Assembly: GCA_025352325.1 (NCBI GenBank)
Contig: JANXTR010000012.1
Span: 62,001 to 126,000 of the forward strand
Length of the DNA: 64,000 bases
Direction: 5' to 3'
Source of the DNA: Microbacteriaceae bacterium
GTDB lineage: Bacteria > Actinomycetota > Actinomycetes > Actinomycetales > Microbacteriaceae
In this document: positions 57,467 through 64,000 of the stretch, piece by piece
How positions within the stretch are numbered: the stretch's first letter is position 1
How the letters are laid out: every line of letters starts with the position of its first letter
Made by a program: the position numbers and the translations under genes
Notes under the pieces: model-generated
Database searches by the model: none
Told to the model about the DNA's origin: nothing
What the model saw: only the letters and a program-made list of their open reading frames with translations

Positions 57467-57958
57467 TCAGGCGCCGTCGAGCACGCGCGACACGAAGTTG
57501 TCGACGCGCTCGGCCAGCCGGCTCGCTCGGGTGAGGACCACGACATCCGGCGATGGCTGCATCTCGTATTGCGGCGGGGCGATGCGGATCAGCAGCGAGC
57601 ACGCCAGGTCCGCGCAGATGTATGTGCCCACCGAGTCGCCGCGCTCACCCGCCTGTCCGGCACGTTGGGCGGTGAACATCCTCACCTGGCTGGCCGGCTG
57701 CGGGGTGTTGCAGAGCGAGCAGATCGCAGATCCTCCGCGCAGCCGCGTCTCGGCGGCACGCAGCACGAGTCCGACGGGACGCCCCTCGCGCCAGTAGGAG
57801 AGGTACCCGCGCTGCGGTGATCCGGGATCGCGCCAGCCGAGGTATTCGCGCTCGGCCCAGACGACTTCGTGGAGGCCCGGGAGCGGCATCCGGGCAGCCT
57901 CGGCGGTGCTCGCATTGATCAGCGAGTCCCGGATGTCGGCGTCGGTCAGCGGCTTCAT
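57467..57958 (-). CDS. FBP-type treble-clef zinc protein (EF-G binding fold)
   Basis: 163 residues. The zinc ligands are CSLC and CADLAC in ICSLCNTPQP and TYICADLACSLLIR, matching FBP-domain proteins related to the FusB fold that binds EF-G. Possibly ribosome rescue or resistance. TAGGCT (57967-57972, minus) lies 8 bases before ATG. Confidence 0.85.
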   Translation of the reverse strand: MKPLTDADIRDSLINASTAEAARMPLPGLHEVVWAEREYLGWRDPGSPQRGYLSYWREGRPVGLVLRAAETRLRGGSAICSLCNTPQPASQVRMFTAQRAGQAGERGDSVGTYICADLACSLLIRIAPPQYEMQPSPDVVVLTRASRLAERVDNFVSRVLDGA

Positions 57959-58039
57959 ACCTTGCCAGCCTAAGGCGGCTCGTGCCGCGCGCGTACTCAC
58001 CCCGTAGCGTGGAGTCGACAGTTCGACGAAGGAGCACAC

Positions 58040-58867
58040 ATGGCTGAGAAGGTCTGGTTCATCACGGGGACGTCCCGTGGATTCGGTCGCGAGTGGGCGA
58101 TCGCCGCCCTCGAGCGCGGTGACAAGGTGGCGGCCACAGCTCGCAACGTGTCGTCGCTCGACGATCTGGTCGAGCGCTTCGGCGACGCGATCCTGCCGCT
58201 CTCGCTGGATGTCACCGATCGCGCGGCCGACTTCGCCGCCGTCGCCACCGCTCACGAGAGTTTTGGGCGCCTCGACGTCGTCGTCAACAACGCCGGCTAT
58301 GGGCACTTCGGCTTCGTCGAGGAGATCTCCGAGGACGAGGCGCGTCAGCAGTTGGAGACCAACCTCTTCGGCGCGCTGTGGGTCACGCAGGCGGCCCTGC
58401 CCTTCCTCCGCGAGCGGGGCTCGGGGCACATCATCCAGGTGTCGTCGATCGGCGGAATCAGTGCGTTCCCGCTCGTCGGCATCTACCACGCGTCCAAGTG
58501 GGCCCTCGAGGGCTTCTCGCAGGCGCTGGCACAGGAGGTTGCCGGTTTCGGCATCAAGGTCACGTTGATCGAGCCCGGTGGCTTCAGCACCGATTGGGGC
58601 GGATCCTCGTCGGTGACCTCGCAGCCGCTCCCCGCCTACGAACAGCTGCACGCGCAGGTTGCCGAGGCCCGTAAGGCCCGTCTTGGGGTCGCGGGCGACC
58701 CGAACGCCTCGGCAGCCGCCATCCTGAAGATCGTGGATGCCGCGCAGCCGCCCCTGCGCGTCTTCTTCGGCACCGCGCCTCTCGGCATCGCGAAGGCAGA
58801 CTACGCGTCACGCCTCGAGACCTGGGAGAAGTGGAACGACGTGAGCGTGCTGGCGCAGGGCGTATAG
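58040..58867 (+). CDS. SDR oxidoreductase
   Basis: 275 residues. WFITGTSRGFGREWAIAALE, DVVVNNAGYGHFG, QVSSIGG and YHASKWALEGFS give a full Ser-Tyr-Lys set. AAGGAG precedes ATG, so it is a leadered mRNA. Substrate unknown. Confidence 0.93.
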   Translation: MAEKVWFITGTSRGFGREWAIAALERGDKVAATARNVSSLDDLVERFGDAILPLSLDVTDRAADFAAVATAHESFGRLDVVVNNAGYGHFGFVEEISEDEARQQLETNLFGALWVTQAALPFLRERGSGHIIQVSSIGGISAFPLVGIYHASKWALEGFSQALAQEVAGFGIKVTLIEPGGFSTDWGGSSSVTSQPLPAYEQLHAQVAEARKARLGVAGDPNASAAAILKIVDAAQPPLRVFFGTAPLGIAKADYASRLETWEKWNDVSVLAQGV

Positions 58868-58894
58868 CAGCGAAGTCGAGCCGCTCGCGCGGAG

Positions 58895-59518
58895 CTACAG
58901 CCCGCGGTCAACCATGTCGATCAGCCGAGCGCCTGCTCCGCGCGCGACCTCCGGGTCGAGATCGCGCAGGGGCCCCTCGAGCACGAGCATCGCGAGGCCG
59001 TGCACCGCGGACCAGGCCGAGAACTCCGCTCCGGGGCGGCGCTCGGGCGGCAGGGCGCCGACCGCCACCAGCTCGTCGAGCGCGATCGACAGCAGTTGGA
59101 ATGAGGTGCGTCCGCCCGGTCTGGCCTTCTCGGGCGCGAGGGCGGTGTCGAGGTCGCTCGGCACGGTGAATGCCGCGCGAAACAGCCCGGGCTCGTCGCG
59201 GGCGAATCCGAGGTAGCCACGGCCGACCGCGCGCAGGTGCGCGTGTGCGGAGGTCGTGGCGTCGAGAGTCGCGGGCACGGCATTCCATTCGGTTTCGATC
59301 GCGCCCGCCACGAGCGATTGGGCGGCGTCGCTCACCGCTTCGACGAGCTCGGTGCGGTCGGCGAAGTGGCGATAGGCGGCGTTCGGCGAGACCCCTGCGC
59401 GACGGGTTGCTTCGCGCAGCACGACGGCATCAGGTCCGCCCTCGCGCGCCATCTCGAGAGCGGCATCGAGCAGTGCCTGCCGGAGGTCCCCGTGGCGGTA
59501 GCTCGCGCGCGCTAACAT
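58895..59518 (-). CDS. TetR-family regulator
   Basis: 207 residues. HTH: LRQALLDAALEMAREGGPDA and LREATRRAGVSPNAAYRHFA; C-terminal TetR_C-like domain. ATG 59518 is chosen, at the edge of the operator; TTG 59536 is an alternative. Divergent from the VOC gene, its likely target. Confidence 0.9.
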   Translation of the reverse strand: MLARASYRHGDLRQALLDAALEMAREGGPDAVVLREATRRAGVSPNAAYRHFADRTELVEAVSDAAQSLVAGAIETEWNAVPATLDATTSAHAHLRAVGRGYLGFARDEPGLFRAAFTVPSDLDTALAPEKARPGGRTSFQLLSIALDELVAVGALPPERRPGAEFSAWSAVHGLAMLVLEGPLRDLDPEVARGAGARLIDMVDRGL

Positions 59519-59536
59519 TGTGAACAGCGTACACAA
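59518..59536. promoter_or_regulatory. Operator between tetR and VOC genes
   Basis: TTGTG (59518-59522) and CACAA (59532-59536) with 9 bases between, covering the tetR start and the front of the VOC Shine-Dalgarno. Confidence 0.5.
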
Positions 59537-59546
59537 AGGAACAATG

Positions 59547-59927
59547 ATGCTGACGACAACGGGTGGTTTCAGCGGGTTCTCGGTCGACGACGAGGCGAAG
59601 GCGCTGGCGTTCTACCGCGACACGCTCGGGCTGACGGTCGTGGATACCGCGATGGGGTTGCAGCTCGACATCACCGGGGGCGCACCGGTCTTTGTCTACG
59701 CGAAACCGAATCACACGCCCGCCACTTTCACCGTGCTCAACTTCGAGGTCGCCGATATCGACGCGGCCGTCGACGAGTTGGTGGCCTGCGGCGTGACAAT
59801 CGAGCTCTACCCGGGCACCTACCAGGACGAGAAGGGCATCACCCGCGGCAGGGCGGCGAACCGCGGACCCGACATCGCTTGGTTCCTCGACCCGGCGGGC
59901 AACATCCTGTCGGTGCTCAGCAACTGA
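59547..59927 (+). CDS. VOC-family protein
   Basis: 126 residues, one glyoxalase/bleomycin-resistance fold (GFSVDDEAKALAFYRDTLGL, DIAWFLDPAGNILSVL). ATG 59547 is set by AAAGGA. Divergent from tetR. Confidence 0.9.
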   Translation: MLTTTGGFSGFSVDDEAKALAFYRDTLGLTVVDTAMGLQLDITGGAPVFVYAKPNHTPATFTVLNFEVADIDAAVDELVACGVTIELYPGTYQDEKGITRGRAANRGPDIAWFLDPAGNILSVLSN

Positions 59928-59962
59928 GTTCCCGCCCCGACTTCTCGCGCTTAGATGGAGCC

Positions 59963-61513
59963 GTGGACACAGCCCTGATCGATCGCCTGCGGGCGGACCT
60001 GACGGCAGCGCGGTACACGGTCGACGCGCTCGGCGCCCTGTGGGGGAGCGAGGCGGATGCCGCCCTCGAGCGTGCGAATCGGCTGCCGGCAATCCGAGCG
60101 CTGGCAGGCGGCCAGGCTCCTCGAGCAACGCTGGCGACGCTCTTTGTGCTGGGAATGCCGGTATCAACCGCCGCGGCCGGTTCGGCGTTTCCGGAACTAG
60201 AACTCGCCGGTGCGCAGGAGCTGGGTCTGGTGACGGTGCGCGACGACCACGTCGTCGCGCTCATCGACCTGCGTCCGTACGACTTCCTCGACGCGCAAGG
60301 GGCCGGATCCTGGTGGATCGCCAGCGACCTCGGCGAGCTCGCCACCGGCCGCGCGCTCCGCACCGACCACGTGCTGGGCGTCGGCGGAGCCTCGCTCACC
60401 CTGAGCGGGTTGCTGCTGCCCGACCCCGTCGACTCGGTCCTCGATCTGGGGACCGGATGCGGCATCCAGGCCCTGCACGCCTCTCGCTGGGCTGCGCGCG
60501 TCATCGCCACCGATATCTCGGAACGCGCCCTCGAGTTCGCCCGCCTTACGGCGGCGCTGAACGGGATCGGCAACATCGAGTTCCGCCTCGGCAGTCTCTT
60601 CGAGCCGGTCGCGGGGGAGCGCTTCGATCGGATCGTCTCGAACCCGCCGTTCGTGATCACCCCGCGCACCTCGGGGGTTCCCGCGTACGAGTACCGCGAC
60701 GGCGGTATGGTCGGCGACGCCCTGGTCGAGGCCGTCGTGACCGGAGCCCGCGAGCACCTCGCTCCCGGCGGGATCGCCCAGCTGCTCGGCAACTGGGAGT
60801 ATCGCGCCGCGCCGGCCGGGCAGGGGACGGACGGCCTCCAGCGCGCCCTCGGCTGGGCGGACGCCGCCGCCCTCGACGCCTGGATCATCGAGCGTGATCG
60901 GCAGGATCCTGCCCAGTACGCCGAGACCTGGATCCGGGACGGCGGCACCCACCCGGGATCCGAGGAGTTCGAGCGGCTCTGCGGAGCGTGGCTCGACGAC
61001 TTCGCGGCTCGGGGTGTGACCGGGGTGGGGTTCGGATACGTGCTGCTGCGGCATCCGGGGCGGGCCCAGTCGGTGGCCCCGGAGCACGCGCGTCTGCGGC
61101 GCACGGAACGGCTCGACGCCCCGCTCGGGCGTGGCACCGCCGGCCTCGGCGAGCACTTCTCCACCGCAGTGGCCGCGCACGACTGGCAGGCGCCGCGCAC
61201 CGACGCCGAGGTGCTCGCGGCCCGACTCCGCGTCGCGGGCGACGTGACCGAGGAGCGCAGCCACTGGCCCGGCGAGGCGGACCCGAGCGTGCTGGTGCTG
61301 CGCCAAGGCGGCGGATTCCGCCGCGACATCCGCGTCGGCACCGAGCTCGCCGCGATCGTAGGGGCCTGCGACGGCGAGCTCCCGCTCGGTGCGATCATCA
61401 CCGCGGTCGCACAGTTGCTCGATCTGGATGCCGCCGAGCTCAAGCGCAGCACCGTTGCCGAGGTGCGCGAGCTGCTGGTCGACGGGTTCCTCCTCCTTGA
61501 GGTCGGGGGTTAG
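59963..61513 (+). CDS. Class I SAM methyltransferase (HemK/RsmC-like)
   Basis: 516 residues. SAM-binding VLDLGTGCGIQALHAS and the NPPF motif (IVSNPPFVITP) show N-methylation of base or Gln. The N-terminal 140 residues are a winged-helix-like DUF7059 domain; the C-terminal 180 form a further domain. Leaderless: TTAGAT 6 bases before GTG. Confidence 0.9.
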   Translation: MDTALIDRLRADLTAARYTVDALGALWGSEADAALERANRLPAIRALAGGQAPRATLATLFVLGMPVSTAAAGSAFPELELAGAQELGLVTVRDDHVVALIDLRPYDFLDAQGAGSWWIASDLGELATGRALRTDHVLGVGGASLTLSGLLLPDPVDSVLDLGTGCGIQALHASRWAARVIATDISERALEFARLTAALNGIGNIEFRLGSLFEPVAGERFDRIVSNPPFVITPRTSGVPAYEYRDGGMVGDALVEAVVTGAREHLAPGGIAQLLGNWEYRAAPAGQGTDGLQRALGWADAAALDAWIIERDRQDPAQYAETWIRDGGTHPGSEEFERLCGAWLDDFAARGVTGVGFGYVLLRHPGRAQSVAPEHARLRRTERLDAPLGRGTAGLGEHFSTAVAAHDWQAPRTDAEVLAARLRVAGDVTEERSHWPGEADPSVLVLRQGGGFRRDIRVGTELAAIVGACDGELPLGAIITAVAQLLDLDAAELKRSTVAEVRELLVDGFLLLEVGG

Positions 61514-61552
61514 CCCCTGGCTTGCGCTGGCTCCGGAGGCGAGGCTCGGAGC

Positions 61553-61700
61553 ATGACAACCATCACCGCCCCACGCTCCTCCGTCACCGCCAGGGTCGCG
61601 TCGTGGCCGGAGTCTGCGCGGGGCTCGCACGCCGCTTCGGCTGGAACGTGAACGTCGTTCGGCTCGTTCCGCCGTGGAACGATTCGGCGCCGTCGTAACG
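61553..61700 (+). pseudogene. PspC-domain remnant
   Basis: ATG 61553 opens a short frame; the PspC core RVVAGVCAGLARRFGWNVNV lies in another frame and ends abruptly at VPPWN. Confidence 0.65.
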
Positions 61701-61796
61701 TCGAGAGAACGCTAGGCACGGAGTCGTCCCGCGAAAAGCGGGAGCCTCGATGTCGAGCACGCAGGACGCAATCCACGGGCTATCAGAGACCCTGCA

Positions 61797-62112
61797 CTTG
61801 AGCTCGGCCGCCTGTCGGATCGGCTCGGGCGTCGCAAGCTCTTTGTCCTAACCCTGGCGATCTATCTGGTGGGCAGCGGCGTGGCCGGCCTCTCGCCGAA
61901 CAGGATGTTCTTCTTCGTACTGGGGCGGTGCCGCCCTCGCAGCGGTGGCGAGCATCTTCCTGCGGCGTCACATCCCCGAGAGTCCTCGCTGGCTGATGAC
62001 CCACGGGCGCGAGGCGGAGAGGACGGTCGATGAGATCGAGGCCAGCGTCACCGCCGACGGGCACACCCTCAAGCCCGCCACCGGCGCCACGACGTCCGCC
62101 GGCAAATCCTGA
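61797..62112 (+). pseudogene. MFS sugar-porter-type transporter remnant
   Basis: LGRLSDRLGRRKLFVLTLAI is MFS motif A; after a break the other frame gives IFLRRHIPESPRWLMTHGRE and ends TTSAGKS. Most helices are deleted. Confidence 0.75.
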
Positions 62113-62182
62113 GCGGTGACCCAGGTGCAGTCCAGCCCCCGCTCAGACGGCCCGCCTAGCGTGAAGTCAGGGGGTGGCCGCG

Positions 62183-62560
62183 ATGGGTGTGCTGGCACGG
62201 TTGTTCGGATCTGAGCGCGAAAGAGTCGTTGAGTCGAACGAGCGCGCCCTGCTCCGCTACCGCCACGTGCTGAGCAGCGCCCCGGTCGAGTCGCTTGAGC
62301 AGGCGCACAGCGAGGCCTTCGGTCAACTCGCGGAGCGCCACCGCGCGGCGATCTACGAGGAGCTCAGCCGCGGTGCGGGCACCGGTGAGCGTCCGCTGTC
62401 GAGCGAGCCCGCCACACTGGCACGATCGGCGACACGCGCCGAACGCCGCGCTCCCGGGGCGCTCGAGCGCACCCTGCGGAGCGCCAATCTGCTCGAACCC
62501 GTCGTCAATCACGTCACGACGTCGCCGCTGGTGAGCGCGTTCCTTCCCTGGAACGGCTGA
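62183..62560 (+). CDS. Hypothetical helical protein
   Basis: 125 residues, mostly charged helix (ERVVESNERALLRYRHVLSS, AFGQLAERHRAAIYEEL). GTG 62174 is an alternative start. It overlaps the convergent acyltransferase 3' end by 47 bases. Confidence 0.7.
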   Translation: MGVLARLFGSERERVVESNERALLRYRHVLSSAPVESLEQAHSEAFGQLAERHRAAIYEELSRGAGTGERPLSSEPATLARSATRAERRAPGALERTLRSANLLEPVVNHVTTSPLVSAFLPWNG

Positions 62561-63827
62561 TCCGCTCCCTCTCGACCGGCCAGCGGCCCAGCAGTAGGAT
62601 CGCGACACCGAAGCACACCGCGCTCACGATCGCGAGCGGCAGGTTGAGGAAGTACTCGATGATCAGCGCGGGCGGAACAATCGTCAGCACCGCCGCGATC
62701 ACGACGACCCGGCCCGGGGGTGTCGGCCCGACCTCGCGCGGCGTCTCGAAGCGCCCCACAAGGAACGACAGGGCGAACAGCAGCAGGAGCACCAGCAGGT
62801 AGAGCGGGATCCGCGTCCACCACCACGTGACCGTACCCGGCAGAGGGCTCCCGCCCGGAATCAGTAGCGCCACGCCCGTCAGGATGATGATGATCGGTAG
62901 GTGCCACAGGTAGATCGTCATGAGACGGCTGCCGGCGAGGAACACGATCGTGCGGGCCGGGCGAGTGCGCATGAGACCGGCGAGCAGGGGCCGCAGCAGC
63001 CGCAGGCCGCAGGCCTGCGAGAGTCCGAGCGCGATCAGCGGCACGGTGGGCGGGTTCAGGTTGGTGAGCATGTCCGGGGAGTACGGACCCCACGCGGTCA
63101 GCGGCACGAGCGTGGCCCAGCTGGCCAGCGCGAGGAGAACCAGCTGCCACCAGCGGCGGCGGTCGAACCAGCCGTCGGCATACCAGAATCCGAACTGCTG
63201 GATCAGGACCCACACGAAGAACAGGTTGAGCAGACCGAGGGCGTCGATCCCGCTTGCGAAACGGGCGGCATCCACGATGATCGCGCCGAGCAGCAGCGCC
63301 AGCAGTGTGAGCTTCGGGGATCGCGCGTGCCAGCGCAGTGCGAACGGCGCGATCGCCTGGCAGAGCCCGTAGGCCGCGAGGAACCACAGTGGAGAGCCGG
63401 CGCCGAGCACGACGGTATGCAGCAGGGTGCGATCGACCCCGAGCAGGGTTGCCCCGCCGATGACCACGACGTAGAAGACGAAGAGCGGGAAGGCGGGCTG
63501 GGCGAGCCGCAGGATGCGGATCTTGACGTAGTCGGCCGCGCTGCCGCCGCGCCGTTCGAGGCTCCGCCACGCGGTCTTGCTCGCGAAGCCGCCGACTACG
63601 AAGAACAGCGGCATGATCTGAAAGACCCAGGTGAGTCCGTTGAACCAGGGCTGATGTTCCAGCGGGCGGCTCACCACCAGTCCGTTCGGCCCGCTGCCGA
63701 CGCCGGTCTCGAGCAGGTGGATGGCCACCACGAGGAGCACGCAGAACACGCGAGCGAGGTCGAGCGTCAGGTCGCGCTTCGAGAGGTCGATACTCGAAAC
63801 GTCTGAGGCGTTCTTCGGAAGACTCAC
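62514..63827 (-). CDS. Membrane acyltransferase (acyltransferase-3 family)
   Basis: 437 residues, about ten helices. DLARVFCVLLVVAIHLLE with the conserved His, MPLFFVVGGFASK and TIYLWHLPIIIIL are family marks. It probably O-acylates envelope glycans. GTG 63827 is set by TAAAGT (63835-63840, minus) 7 bases upstream and by a GTGA overlap. Confidence 0.9.
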   Translation of the reverse strand: MSLPKNASDVSSIDLSKRDLTLDLARVFCVLLVVAIHLLETGVGSGPNGLVVSRPLEHQPWFNGLTWVFQIMPLFFVVGGFASKTAWRSLERRGGSAADYVKIRILRLAQPAFPLFVFYVVVIGGATLLGVDRTLLHTVVLGAGSPLWFLAAYGLCQAIAPFALRWHARSPKLTLLALLLGAIIVDAARFASGIDALGLLNLFFVWVLIQQFGFWYADGWFDRRRWWQLVLLALASWATLVPLTAWGPYSPDMLTNLNPPTVPLIALGLSQACGLRLLRPLLAGLMRTRPARTIVFLAGSRLMTIYLWHLPIIIILTGVALLIPGGSPLPGTVTWWWTRIPLYLLVLLLLFALSFLVGRFETPREVGPTPPGRVVVIAAVLTIVPPALIIEYFLNLPLAIVSAVCFGVAILLLGRWPVERERISRSREGTRSPAATS

Positions 63828-63979
63828 TCGCCACACTTTAGGGGTGAGATGGCGAGCAACCGCCTCACGGCGTGGTGGAGGGTGAGGGCCTGGGACACTT
63901 CGACGGAGGTGTTGTAGACACGGCCGAGCAGGCTGACGAAGCGCTGTCCGGTTTCCTGGACGTAGCCGAGGATGGTCAT
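63824..63979 (-). CDS. Possible small ORF or 3' end of an upstream gene
   Basis: The frame is open from the window edge to a TGA that overlaps the acyltransferase start. From ATG 63979 it gives 51 residues (MTILGYVQETGQRFVSLLGR, HHAVRRLLAISPLK). Unknown family. Confidence 0.35.
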   Translation of the reverse strand: MTILGYVQETGQRFVSLLGRVYNTSVEVSQALTLHHAVRRLLAISPLKCGE

Positions 63980-64000
63980 GGGTCCACTCGACCACCGCGA

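Overview
The window is high-GC DNA from an actinobacterium, most likely Microbacteriaceae. The evidence is strong GC third-position use, frequent GTG starts, the GlgE maltosyltransferase, a DUF222-HNH gene, DUF1023 and DUF6941 proteins, an actinobacterial GatCAB set, and many genes whose -10 box (TAnnnT) lies 6-7 bases before the start codon, as expected for leaderless mRNAs. I cannot name a genus. I saw no tRNA, rRNA, CRISPR array, intact insertion sequence or prophage.

Layout. 1-3.7 kb: 3' part of a DivIVA-like coiled-coil gene (minus), a membrane protein with an internal lipobox, and a thioredoxin-like/TPR co-chaperone. 3.9-19 kb: an alpha-glucan region (glgB, glgE, glgP, glgX), interrupted by a five-gene plus-strand locus (8.6-13.1 kb) of three proteins with SipW-type signal peptides, one carrying a ricin-type lectin, a membrane-anchored surface protein and an ER-type SipW signal peptidase. 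This looks like a TasA/camelysin-like surface structure and is the most interesting system here. ybaK and a decayed dinucleotide-binding enzyme gene lie between glgP and glgX. 19-34 kb: cysteine desulfurase, an autoregulated ArsR-type repressor with a small membrane protein, mnmA, a renalase-like flavoprotein, ligA, a DUF1023 hydrolase, and gatC-gatA and gatB separated by a LexA-box DUF222-HNH gene and a small membrane protein.

34-48 kb: FeS-type cryptochrome/photolyase, a PNPOx/F420-type protein, a zinc-ribbon SDR, an Xre/nucleotidyltransferase toxin-antitoxin pair, OsmC, PspC, an efflux transporter whose TetR repressor gene is broken, a NYN-OST-HTH RNase-like protein, a RibD-type reductase, a polytopic mannosyltransferase-like protein and an alpha/beta hydrolase. 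48-64 kb: DUF2461, fused remnants of two genes, a NERD-UvrD helicase, KTSC, a 2OG-Fe(II) oxygenase, a peroxiredoxin, glucose-6-phosphate dehydrogenase, several small conserved proteins, an FBP zinc protein, a TetR/VOC divergent pair, a class I methyltransferase, a stretch of gene debris and an acyltransferase.

Themes. Glycogen and maltose-1-phosphate chemistry (GlgE, GlgB, GlgP, GlgX) and NADPH supply (Zwf) give central carbon metabolism; GatCAB, YbaK and MnmA serve translation quality; LigA, the photolyase, the helicase and the LexA-box HNH gene relate to DNA repair or damage. Convergent gene pairs are often separated by perfect stem-loops. At least eight decayed genes show ongoing deletion and frameshift loss of accessory functions.
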